Assembly (NCBI RefSeq): GCF_021390175.1
Contig: NZ_CP090004.1
Location: forward strand, 1,302,001 to 1,366,000
Direction: 5' to 3'
DNA length: 64,000 nt
Source of the DNA: Flagellimonas sp. HMM57
Lineage (GTDB): Bacteria; Bacteroidota; Bacteroidia; Flavobacteriales; Flavobacteriaceae
Under the pieces are notes generated by a model. That model saw only the letters and a list, made by a program, of their open reading frames with translations. It did not search any database and had not been told where the DNA came from. Shown here piece by piece: positions 1-8,287 of this stretch. The first letter of the stretch is position 1; every line of letters starts with the position of its first letter. The translations under genes and the position numbers were made by a program.

Positions 1-356
1 GCACGCATGTACACCCCATACATTGACAAACCAAAAAGAACAGCAAAAACAACAACCAACAGTAAACATCCACAACCTTGCCACAAGGGTCTTTTCGCAG
101 GATCAATCCTATTTTCATTCTCTAGGCTCCTCAACATCTCTGGAGTAAACTGTGCCTTTGAATAGGTTTTCTTACAATGTGAACATTCTGCAACATGGGT
201 CTTGAAAAGTGGTATTATGGGAATCCAGAAAAAATGAAAATACTTGCTGAAAGTTGAAACCGTAAATGAATCTTTCGTTTGGCAATAGGGACAAGCTGTG
301 CCTTTTAGTTTTCGCTCCTTAATTTTCGATGCTCGGGTTCCAAAGAAGAAAATCAT
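1..356 (-). CDS. Zinc-ribbon membrane protein, C-terminus cut by window edge
   Basis: About 118 codons read leftward and run off the window, so the C-terminus is missing. Two CxxC pairs are visible, CPYC near residue 22 and CSHC near residue 58, separated by a hydrophobic stretch (YFHFFWIPIIPLFK) typical of the short zinc-ribbon proteins common in Flavobacteriia. A transmembrane helix (CLLLVVVFAVLFGLSMYGV) starts near residue 96. The ATG at 356 is the first in-frame start after an in-frame TGA. I infer a small membrane-anchored zinc-ribbon protein; no enzymatic role can be read from the sequence. Confidence 0.7.
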   Translation of the reverse strand, partial: MIFFFGTRASKIKERKLKGTACPYCQTKDSFTVSTFSKYFHFFWIPIIPLFKTHVAECSHCKKTYSKAQFTPEMLRSLENENRIDPAKRPLWQGCGCLLLVVVFAVLFGLSMYGVYMR

Positions 357-459
357 AAGACAGGTTTTTAATCAAACCAAAAGTAGCACAACCATCATCT
401 AAAAACTTCACGGTTTTAAGGGGTTTTACGCAGCTCTTGACTTAAAAAAACAGTATCTA

Positions 460-1269
460 TCACATTTGTTCCCTTACTAAGGTTATTATTTTGTAGAGCA
501 AAACCACCTCAACGATAACCGTGGGAAAAAATAAAAACAAGGCCAATGGAGCCAAAAAAACTGTTAATAGACAAAGGGACATCAATACTTCCATGCCACC
601 AGCTGCAAAAGCTATAGTTCTTAATTGCTTTCCAACTTTCAAAATAGCTATCCCGAATAGAATTCCTATAGCACCAAAAGAAATCGATTCCGCCAGTATT
701 ACAATTTCAAAACCGAAGGTATCGTGAAAAACTGAAATAATATCATAGATATAGAAAAGGAAGAGTATAAAAATAAATAATACTGAAGCAATTTTCATTA
801 AATAGCTTTTCAGTAGTTTTCCGGATATCAAAAAACCATAGATAAACAGGGTATTAAAAACAAGCACCAAAATTTTCATTGCAACGTGTCCCCATGTGCC
901 GTAAATTAATTCTCCATCCTCAAACCGAATGTAATCTGCGATTCCTTCGAATACCGCTACAATTAAAAATAAAATTCCAGCTATCAATGAAACGGTCAAT
1001 AAGTTATGGATGGATTTCGCTTCCTTTGGAGGTACTGTAATTATTCTATTAACAGCATTTTCATTATCTGTTTGATGTAGGGTCTCAAAGTCGTAATCCA
1101 AGGCTGATAAAATTGTTTTTATCGTATAGCTTCTTGGGGACACTTCTCCACTTTCGATTCGTTGTAAGGTTCTTACATTGATGTTGCACCTATCAACCAA
1201 TTCTTCTTGGGTGAATCCCTTTTGTTTTCTTAGTTCTACAATCTTCAATCCTAACTCTGGCTGTTGCAT
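460..1269 (-). CDS. XRE-family HTH regulator with membrane domain
   Basis: 269 aa. Residues about 8-62 form a Cro/C1-type helix-turn-helix (GFTQEELVDRCNINVRTLQR, then ESGEVSPR), which predicts sequence-specific DNA binding. The rest is strongly hydrophobic with about five or six transmembrane segments from residue 86 on, so this is a membrane-tethered regulator. Such XRE-plus-membrane proteins are frequent in Flavobacteriaceae and their ligands are mostly unknown. It is transcribed away from the ATP-pyrophosphatase gene at 1446 across a 176-bp gap. Target genes cannot be assigned. Confidence 0.8.
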   Translation of the reverse strand: MQQPELGLKIVELRKQKGFTQEELVDRCNINVRTLQRIESGEVSPRSYTIKTILSALDYDFETLHQTDNENAVNRIITVPPKEAKSIHNLLTVSLIAGILFLIVAVFEGIADYIRFEDGELIYGTWGHVAMKILVLVFNTLFIYGFLISGKLLKSYLMKIASVLFIFILFLFYIYDIISVFHDTFGFEIVILAESISFGAIGILFGIAILKVGKQLRTIAFAAGGMEVLMSLCLLTVFLAPLALFLFFPTVIVEVVLLYKIITLVREQM

Positions 1270-1445
1270 GGCAATCTCTTTTAAATTCTTTCAGCAATGT
1301 TAAGTCCAAGATAAATTAAGCCCAAGGAATTTGATGGGTTTTGACCCGACATTTAGACGGCATTTGACATCTGAATCAACAACATACGGACGATTTCAAA
1401 AATACCATCATAAAATATATAGGGTTAAAATTTTATCTTAGGGTC

Positions 1446-2153
1446 ATGCCAAAAAAAACAAAAACCTATTTCAATTGGAGTTCTGGAAAAGACTCAGCTT
1501 TGGCGTTTTATTACCTACAACGGAAAAATAACGTAGAAATCGACCTTTTGTTAACGACCTTGAATAAACATCATAACAGAGTGTCCATGCATGGTCTGCA
1601 CAGGGAGGTTCTAGAAGCACAGGCCAAAGCTATAGGAACACCTTTGGATATCCTCGAAGTTCCTGAGAACCCAAGTATGGATGAGTACAATGCCCTAATG
1701 AAAAACAAAGTCCTGGATTTAAAATCCAGAGGATACACACAAACTGTTTTTGGTGATATTTTTTTAGACGATTTAAAGCAATATCGTGAAGATATGCTCC
1801 AACCTCTTGGCATTGAACCCATTTTTCCCATTTGGAAGAAAGATACCAAAGCCTTGATTCATGAATTTATTGAATTAGGATTCAAAGCGGTGATTGTATG
1901 TATCAACAATTCCAAATTGAATGCATCCTTTCTCGGAAAGGAACTGTCTGTGGAACTCGTTGAAAAATTTCCAGAGGATATTGACCCTTGTGGGGAAAAT
2001 GGGGAATTTCATACTTTTTGTTTTGATGGGCCCATTTTTCAAACCCCTGTTCCTTTTGAAATTGGAGAGAAGGTCTTTAGGGATTACGATAATCCTTCGG
2101 ATATAAAGAATAGCATTACGTTTGGGTTTTGCGATATCAAGCTAAAAAATTGA
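1446..2153 (+). CDS. Dph6-like ATP pyrophosphatase (DUF71 family)
   Basis: 235 aa. The N-terminus carries the PP-loop of adenine-nucleotide alpha hydrolases (SSGKDSALAFYYL, residues about 12-24), followed by GLHREVLEAQA and a C-terminal GENGEFHTF motif. These mark the DUF71 / diphthine-ammonia-ligase-like family. In eukaryotes and archaea the family amidates diphthine. Bacteria lack diphthamide, so the bacterial substrate is unknown, although ATP-dependent amidation or thiolation chemistry is expected. It is monocistronic between a divergent XRE gene and a convergent serine hydrolase. Confidence 0.85.
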   Translation: MPKKTKTYFNWSSGKDSALAFYYLQRKNNVEIDLLLTTLNKHHNRVSMHGLHREVLEAQAKAIGTPLDILEVPENPSMDEYNALMKNKVLDLKSRGYTQTVFGDIFLDDLKQYREDMLQPLGIEPIFPIWKKDTKALIHEFIELGFKAVIVCINNSKLNASFLGKELSVELVEKFPEDIDPCGENGEFHTFCFDGPIFQTPVPFEIGEKVFRDYDNPSDIKNSITFGFCDIKLKN

Positions 2154-2180
2154 GTTACTTTATTGCAGATGTTTAAAATA

Positions 2181-2230
2181 CACTTCGATACTTTGACTAT
2201 GCTCGGTACAGGCAGGCTCAGTTTGACAAA
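2181..2230. repeat. Dispersed intergenic repeat fragment
   Basis: The tail-to-tail gap between 2153 and 2255 contains CTTTGACTATGCTCGG, a short GGCAGGCTCAG stretch and TTTGACAAAC. I recall similar strings of the type cttcgactacgctcagtttgacaaa as intergenic repeats in Flavobacteriaceae genomes. Function is unknown. No other full copy was seen here, but a related element lies at about 12522-12570. Confidence 0.35.
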
Positions 2231-2254
2231 CTTCTGGCATTAACGTTCACAAGC

Positions 2255-3415
2255 TTATTTGAAAGCATCATAAACCAGTTTAACAAACTCCCCTATTTTG
2301 TTGGGTTCCAACCATCGGGTGACCAACATTAATCCCGTTTTTTGGTCTATCACAATAAAATTACCTCCAAAACCAGCAGCATAAAAAATATGTTCTGGAA
2401 CTCCTTCCCAATGGCGAGACCCTTTTTTGTTTAACCACCACATGTATCCATAATTTGTGTTTGGTACGGAAGGTGCAACGGCTTTTGCAATCCAATCTTC
2501 ACTTATCAATTGTTCATCTTCCCATTTACCATTATTAAGGAATACCAAACCAAATCGAGCCATATCTTCGGTACTGATGAAAAGACCAGCTCCCGAATGT
2601 CCACCACCTGTAACAGATTTCATTTGTATCCCATCAATTTCGGTCCAGGCATGGTCATAGCCATACCAACGCCATGTTGTTGAGGCATTTATCTTATCCA
2701 TAAAATTTTCTTTCAATACCGTTGGCATGGGCTTGCGCCAAACGTGGGTAAGCGAATAGGATAAAACATTAACACGAACATCATTGTATTCCATTACCGT
2801 ACCTGGTTCGTTGAGCTTTCTAAATTTCCAATCGTCCAAATCACCTTCTTTTGGAGGCCTATCTGCCCAGTCTTTTAGTCCCCAAAGTTCGCCCGACCAA
2901 TCTGAATTCTGTTGGAGCAAGTGCTCCCAAGTGATTTTACTATTGTGCTTGCCATCAAAAGTACCGTCCCAAATGTAATCTTCAACCTTGTCATCTACAT
3001 TGGCAATTAGTCCTTTATCCACGGCCAATCCAGCCATTGTGGAAAGAAAACTTTTGGTCACGCTAAAGGTCATGTCCACTCGCTTGGTATCTCCCCATGA
3101 TGTAAGGAGATACCCGTTTTTTAAAATCATTCCTGCAGGCCCACCACGTTTCTTGGTAGGTCCTAAAATCTCATGAAACGGTTCGCGTTGAAAGCCTTTT
3201 AAAATGGCTTGGCGTAAATCCTTAGAACCAGAGTATTCGTTCTGCTTTGCAAAATCTACTGCTGCCTTCAACTTGCTTTCATCAAAAGAAAATTGATTCT
3301 TTTCAGCGGATTGCCATGCTTCATTACGTTCTGGAAAATAAAAATCTTGACAAATTCCAAAATGGGCTGAAAAAACAAAAAGAAGTATTACTGTTGCTTG
3401 GAAGGCCTTTTTCAT
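2255..3415 (-). CDS. Secreted serine hydrolase, beta-lactamase (class C) fold
   Basis: 386 aa with a cleavable signal peptide (MKKAFQATVILLFVFSAHFG, then ICQ). The catalytic SxxK motif is SVTK in FSVTKSFLSTMAG, and a YxN-like YND motif follows in MEYNDVRVNVLSYS. A late GGHSGAGLFISTEDMARFGL block matches the serine beta-lactamase-like hydrolase / D-Ala-D-Ala carboxypeptidase-like superfamily. Members hydrolyse esters or amides in the periplasm; true beta-lactamase activity is not implied. It converges with the ATP-pyrophosphatase gene, and the next upstream gene lies 75 bp away. Confidence 0.85.
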   Translation of the reverse strand: MKKAFQATVILLFVFSAHFGICQDFYFPERNEAWQSAEKNQFSFDESKLKAAVDFAKQNEYSGSKDLRQAILKGFQREPFHEILGPTKKRGGPAGMILKNGYLLTSWGDTKRVDMTFSVTKSFLSTMAGLAVDKGLIANVDDKVEDYIWDGTFDGKHNSKITWEHLLQQNSDWSGELWGLKDWADRPPKEGDLDDWKFRKLNEPGTVMEYNDVRVNVLSYSLTHVWRKPMPTVLKENFMDKINASTTWRWYGYDHAWTEIDGIQMKSVTGGGHSGAGLFISTEDMARFGLVFLNNGKWEDEQLISEDWIAKAVAPSVPNTNYGYMWWLNKKGSRHWEGVPEHIFYAAGFGGNFIVIDQKTGLMLVTRWLEPNKIGEFVKLVYDAFK

Positions 3416-3490
3416 TTGTAGTAACTCTTGGTTTGGGAAATGAAGTTACTAAATGAAAGTCGATTCCAGGTAGTTCTACAAAAATTATCC

Positions 3491-5470
3491 TTAAAACCGT
3501 TTCTTTAGAATCAACTCTTCTTTATCATCGTAGTACCGCCAAGTACCCACTTGTTGGTCATTTTTAAAACGCCCTGTTATTTTTTCAGTACCATTGGTAT
3601 AGAATTCCGTATAACGACCATGTTTAAGACCGTCCTTTAGCTCGACCTCAAATCTGGGTTTTCCGTTCGGATACTTTTTAATATATAATTTTGCATTAAG
3701 GTCTGAAGGGTATATCGGTTTTAAATTAAAGATAGCTTCCGTAATCCCTTGTTGTTTTATAGGCTGATTTTTAGGTTTGGGTCGCATAGTATCTTCTTGA
3801 AACTGTGCCTTCTTTTTAACCTTTTCCACATCTTGATAATTGACCACCAATCGGCTCTCAAACAAATCATCTTCGGGTGTCAATTGAAAACCTGCCTGCG
3901 GAAAACAGATAATAAAATCTTTGTTCTTTCGCAATTGCATCCTAGTGTTACCATCGGCCAAATCGTACATGTTGTAGTACAAAACCGGTATGTTGCTATA
4001 AACGAACAGACTGGATTCTTTTTCAAATTTTTTATCGAAATCTTGAAAATCTTCCGAAGTCAACAAGGTTTGTTTGTCCGTAAAGTCATTGATGATACTT
4101 TTAAGCGTATTGGGGTTGTTGCTAAACACTACATAATCATCTATAATCGTAAAATAGGGTTTATCAAACTGCTCAAAGCGACCTCCTAATACTATTTTGA
4201 AAAATCCTTTAATTGAAAGGAAGTTGATTTCATGTCCTTTATAAGTTACGGCCTTGAATTTGACCGGTGTTTTCTTTTTTATCTGTTTTAAGACGAAATC
4301 CAGATTTGTCTTTGCATCTTCTTGGCTGTTGGTCTTGAGTACCAACGCCACTTCATTTTTTCCTTTTGTAATAGTGGATTGAATTTGAAGCAAGGCGATT
4401 TCATCACCTATCCAGCTCACAAAATTTTCCTTTATATCGATTTTTAGAAATTTTTCGATTTTCGATATTCCCTCCTCATAGCTATCAAACTGTTCAGGAT
4501 TATCTTGTTGAACCGTCTCAAAATTATCATAGAAATCAGAAAAGCTCTCAAACCCATAGCTCACATATAGCGCGGTTCGTTTTGGAGCAACTTTAGGTAT
4601 AGTGCGTTCTGCTGTTCCAGATTTTTGAAGCGCTTTTAAATAGTTTTGATTCGTCTCATCAAGATTTGTAAATCCATTGGCGGTAATTGTACCATTTTCG
4701 TCCAAGTCAAAGCTGAACCCTGAAAACAGAAAATTTTCATTCATCCTATTGACCCAATCATTTGGCTTATCGGAAAAACGTTTATAATATTCATCCAAGA
4801 AATCATATTGCAGGTATAGGCGGAACAAATCCTCATACCCTACTTTTTTATTGATCTCAATAAAGTTAAGGTCCCTACCCAGAATAGGTTCTTGATATTG
4901 ATCTATTGATGCTTCAACAAGAGTATGGGTATATGAAGCTACCAACTGATTTTTTACAAAGGCCAGATACATGGTTTCCTTGTTCTTGCGGTCATAAACC
5001 TCAAGAATTTCGTGATCATGATAATTTCGCTTGCTCAGCGTATAGTTATCATTGAGCAAAGTGTTCAAATAGGTTTTTAAGAGCTTGAGCTTGGCAATGC
5101 GTTTTAAATCCAGCACATAAAAAATACCATAATCTTTAGGCGAAACCATATGGATGGAAATAAAGAGCGACCTACCATCAAAAAATTCGAACAGTTTATG
5201 GTTATTATTGAAAATCGTGTCGACCTTCTGGATATTCTCTGTCAATTCGGCAAAATATCCATTTTTTTGAAGGTGGTGCCAGCCCTCACTTTTACTTACT
5301 TTCTCCCAGCTTTCTACGGGTTTATCGGATTCAATGACGAAAACCGCATCTTTCGGAATTAGATAAATGGATTGTAAATTGGTCTTGGGCGATAAAACAA
5401 ATATGTAAAGTAGATAACCAATATATACGAACAATAGTGCCAATAGGCCGAACAGAACTCTTTTTTTCAT
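3491..5470 (-). CDS. DUF3352-like envelope protein with C-terminal MORN-type repeats
   Basis: 659 aa. A single N-terminal transmembrane helix (VLFGLLALLFVYIGYLLYIF, residues about 5-24) anchors a long extracytoplasmic region. Its opening (LIPKDAVFVIESDKP) and overall pattern resemble DUF3352-type Bacteroidota proteins. The last about 60 residues contain MORN/YwqK-like repeats (YPNGKPRFEVELKDGLKHGR, YTNGTEKITGRFKNDQQVG). No catalytic motif is visible. It is upstream of the serine hydrolase on the same strand, with a gap large enough for an independent promoter. Function unknown. Confidence 0.65.
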   Translation of the reverse strand: MKKRVLFGLLALLFVYIGYLLYIFVLSPKTNLQSIYLIPKDAVFVIESDKPVESWEKVSKSEGWHHLQKNGYFAELTENIQKVDTIFNNNHKLFEFFDGRSLFISIHMVSPKDYGIFYVLDLKRIAKLKLLKTYLNTLLNDNYTLSKRNYHDHEILEVYDRKNKETMYLAFVKNQLVASYTHTLVEASIDQYQEPILGRDLNFIEINKKVGYEDLFRLYLQYDFLDEYYKRFSDKPNDWVNRMNENFLFSGFSFDLDENGTITANGFTNLDETNQNYLKALQKSGTAERTIPKVAPKRTALYVSYGFESFSDFYDNFETVQQDNPEQFDSYEEGISKIEKFLKIDIKENFVSWIGDEIALLQIQSTITKGKNEVALVLKTNSQEDAKTNLDFVLKQIKKKTPVKFKAVTYKGHEINFLSIKGFFKIVLGGRFEQFDKPYFTIIDDYVVFSNNPNTLKSIINDFTDKQTLLTSEDFQDFDKKFEKESSLFVYSNIPVLYYNMYDLADGNTRMQLRKNKDFIICFPQAGFQLTPEDDLFESRLVVNYQDVEKVKKKAQFQEDTMRPKPKNQPIKQQGITEAIFNLKPIYPSDLNAKLYIKKYPNGKPRFEVELKDGLKHGRYTEFYTNGTEKITGRFKNDQQVGTWRYYDDKEELILKKRF

Positions 5471-5536
5471 TATTGATCAGGGATATTTCTTTCTTAACAA
5501 CGAAAAAGACAATACTTTAGTTCATTACTTGCCTGG

Positions 5537-6196
5537 TTATAAGGTTTTCAAATCTTTAATTGTTTTGAAGGCAACGTTAACCTGTTCCTCATTAACCAAA
5601 ATAGTGAACTCATTTGTAGTTGAAATCACCTCGTAAAGCACGATACCTTCCCAAGCCAGTCGTTGAAAGATAAAATAATAAATTCCTGGAACGGAGACAT
5701 TTTCTGCTGGAAGCTTAACCGTTATTGATGAAAGATTCTCTGCTTTTTGGGTACAGCGTTCGTGCTTAAAATATTTTTCCACTACACCATCCATTATATT
5801 ACTGATGACAATATTGATTTCATTTACCCCCCTTGAAGAAGTATAGAACACGTCTTGGTTTGCATTTACTTCCTCTAAAAGTTTGGCCTGCTGTTGCAAG
5901 ATGGTATCAGAAGCTAAAAAAGTATAATCCGTTAAAGAAGAGCGTACCGTAATTTCCCCAATATTCTTTAAGACCTTAACAATTTTGTGCGTTGCGCGAA
6001 ATTCCAAATCATCAGAAAGCCGTTTGAGCGCCATTACAATAGCGCCGTCTTTTACATCCTTACCTAAAGCATCAGAGATTTCAGGTTTTATCTGTCTGGA
6101 CAATGATGTAAGGTTGATGATACCTTGGGCCAGGGCACTTTGTAAGAATGGTTTTTTTTTGATGTAATGCTCAACTACGGCAGATATTGTTTTCAT
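5537..6196 (-). CDS. ACT-domain regulatory protein, aspartate-kinase-like
   Basis: 219 aa, soluble, no signal peptide. The N-terminal third (residues about 1-75) is helical and HTH-like. The C-terminal part from about residue 115 resembles paired ACT-like folds (INIVISNIMDGVVEKYF; SITVKLPAENVSVPGIYYFI; ISTTNEFTILVNEEQVNVAF). Homologues are often labelled aspartate kinase in Flavobacteriaceae, but no kinase domain is present. I infer an amino-acid-sensing regulatory protein. It is 51 bp downstream of yraN on the same strand, so co-transcription is plausible. Confidence 0.6.
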   Translation of the reverse strand: MKTISAVVEHYIKKKPFLQSALAQGIINLTSLSRQIKPEISDALGKDVKDGAIVMALKRLSDDLEFRATHKIVKVLKNIGEITVRSSLTDYTFLASDTILQQQAKLLEEVNANQDVFYTSSRGVNEINIVISNIMDGVVEKYFKHERCTQKAENLSSITVKLPAENVSVPGIYYFIFQRLAWEGIVLYEVISTTNEFTILVNEEQVNVAFKTIKDLKTL

Positions 6197-6247
6197 TTGG
6201 TCTAGTTTGATACAAAAATAACATATTGTTACAAATAAAACAAATGG

Positions 6248-6607
6248 TTAAAAATGATAGAATGCATTTTCCAGATGTTCTATTTCAAACCTTTCCTGTT
6301 TTTTAATGATGGTTATTACATCAAATCGTACGTCTACATCCAAATCATTTTCTTCAACATAGTGACTTGCTGTTGTGACCAAGAGTCCGATCTTCTTCTT
6401 AGTTATGGTATCCGAAATAGTCTCAAAAAAGCCACTGGTCCTTGATTTTACTTCTACTATGCATAGTGTATCTTCTTTTTTAGCAATGATATCGATCTCT
6501 CCCTTCAGGTACCTATAGTTCCTGTATAGGATTTCATACCCCTTTTTAAGCAGAAAATCCACTGCTTTTTGCTCCCCAAGCTTTCCAAACTCATTATGTT
6601 TTCCCAT
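6248..6607 (-). CDS. YraN/UPF0102 family endonuclease-like protein
   Basis: 119 aa. The order GKLGEQKAVDFLLKKGYEIL, RYLKGEIDIIAKKEDTL and IVEVKSRTS is the YraN/UPF0102 signature. The E-x(n)-D...EVK arrangement is the restriction-endonuclease-like PD-(D/E)xK core, and the length is normal for the family. Relatives look like Holliday-junction resolvases, but the cellular role remains undefined. It probably starts a two-gene unit with the ACT protein downstream. Confidence 0.9.
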   Translation of the reverse strand: MGKHNEFGKLGEQKAVDFLLKKGYEILYRNYRYLKGEIDIIAKKEDTLCIVEVKSRTSGFFETISDTITKKKIGLLVTTASHYVEENDLDVDVRFDVITIIKKQERFEIEHLENAFYHF

Positions 6608-6776
6608 AAATGCGGAAAAATATTAAAAAAAATATGCAGTTCATCGAAAAATTTAACAGTTCACGGCAAAAACAACGTTAACTATTGTAATTTGTTGGCA
6701 CAATTGAACCACACCAACATCAACTAAACATATAGTTGCCCCTAAACTATGGACTTTCTTAACCCCAAACATTGTT

Positions 6777-8276
6777 ATGGAGTACTTCATCAATTGTAAT
6801 TCCTCACCTTTAGCGGAGTACAATACACCACTGGATAAAATCCGTGCTGAACACTTATACCGAAGGCTAGGTTTTAGCGCATCGGTACAGACTATTAATG
6901 CAGCTGTTGGAGATACGGCTGGTAATCTTGTTGACAATTTAGTGAACCAAGCCCTAGCTGCACCTGTTATCCCAGCCCCTGAATGGGCCGATTGGACAAA
7001 CGCCAATTACCCAGAAGATGACGACCTGGCCAGACAGATAAGGCGAGCTCAACAAGAAGAGTTTACACTCTCCTATGTTAATTCGCTACTGGACAATAAC
7101 CTTAGGGATAGAATGAGTTTCTTTTGGAGCAATCATTTTGTTACAGAGTTGGATGTTTATAATTGTAATTCTTTTCTGTATTACTATATAAATTGTCTAC
7201 AGCGTAACGCTCTAGGAAACTTTAGAACCTTCGTCAGCGAAATTGGTTTGACCAGTGCTATGCTCTATTATTTAGATGGCGTTAGAAACCGAGGTAACAA
7301 CCCAAACGAAAATTATGCCCGTGAACTTTATGAGCTTTTTACCTTGGGAGAAGGCAATGGCTATACTGAAGAAGATATTATAGAAACTTCCAAATCACTT
7401 TCTGGATATACCGAACGTGGTGAAGAAGGATGTACGCAAGTAACGTTCAATCCAGAACATTTCAATACGGAAAACAAAACGATATTTGGTCAAACAGGAA
7501 ATTGGGACTATGATGATACCATTGATATTCTCTTTACCCAAAAAGCTGATTTAATTGCTGGTTTCATCTGCAAGAAACTATACGAATTTTTTGTACACCC
7601 AGATTCTACAAATGATGAGGGAGGAAACGCTCCAGATATCATCAACGGAATGGCACAGAGAATGGTTTCCAGTAACTTTGAAATTGCCCCAGTACTTTCA
7701 GAGTTATTTAAAAGCCAGCACTTTTTTGATGAAACTGCAATTGGTGTTATCATAAAAAGTCCCTTTGATCTTTATTTAAACTTTTTCAAGGAAACTAATT
7801 TTACCTATGATGATAGTAACTTATCGTTTGCCATTGGTAGCTCAGAATTATTGGGGCAAGAACTTTTTGACCCGTTTGATGTGGCAGGTTGGCAACGGGA
7901 CAGGGAATGGATCAATACCAACTTTATCATTGGCCGATGGTTAAGTATGGAGGAGTTACTTGCCAATCTCCACGCCGCGGACAAGGATCAATTCATAACA
8001 TTTGGAATTGAGGCCACAAACGCAACGGGAGCTGACGGAGCCTCCGAAAACGATCCAGAAGTAGTAGCTAGGGCCATCATCGACAAAATAACTCCCAAAG
8101 GACTTTTGGAAGATTCCCAATATGATGCCGCCATAACCGTATTTAGGGAACCTTTTGAGAACACCAATATGTTTGAAAATGGTTCTTGGGACATGTCACT
8201 ACCCATGAATACTGATGTTCAAGTGTACTTACTCTTGCGTCATTTGGTAAGACAACCTGAATTTCAACTTAAATAA
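6777..8276 (+). CDS. DUF1800 family protein
   Basis: 499 aa. Recognisable blocks are RAEHLYRRLGFSAS near the N-terminus, RDRMSFFWSNHFVT, NENYARELYELFTLGEGNGYTEEDI and DPFDVAGWQRDREWIN. These define DUF1800. The family is widely paired with DUF1501 proteins in Bacteroidota and Planctomycetes. Its biochemical role is unknown, though links to extracellular matrix or surface proteins have been proposed. No clear signal peptide is seen. It sits 11 bp upstream of the DUF1501 gene and is surely co-transcribed with it. Confidence 0.9.
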   Translation: MEYFINCNSSPLAEYNTPLDKIRAEHLYRRLGFSASVQTINAAVGDTAGNLVDNLVNQALAAPVIPAPEWADWTNANYPEDDDLARQIRRAQQEEFTLSYVNSLLDNNLRDRMSFFWSNHFVTELDVYNCNSFLYYYINCLQRNALGNFRTFVSEIGLTSAMLYYLDGVRNRGNNPNENYARELYELFTLGEGNGYTEEDIIETSKSLSGYTERGEEGCTQVTFNPEHFNTENKTIFGQTGNWDYDDTIDILFTQKADLIAGFICKKLYEFFVHPDSTNDEGGNAPDIINGMAQRMVSSNFEIAPVLSELFKSQHFFDETAIGVIIKSPFDLYLNFFKETNFTYDDSNLSFAIGSSELLGQELFDPFDVAGWQRDREWINTNFIIGRWLSMEELLANLHAADKDQFITFGIEATNATGADGASENDPEVVARAIIDKITPKGLLEDSQYDAAITVFREPFENTNMFENGSWDMSLPMNTDVQVYLLLRHLVRQPEFQLK

Positions 8277-8287
8277 CCCCTACTATT

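Noticed and set aside
6653..7006. Minus-strand 117-aa ORF
   Set aside because: It is antisense to the start of the DUF1800 gene and has no family feature.
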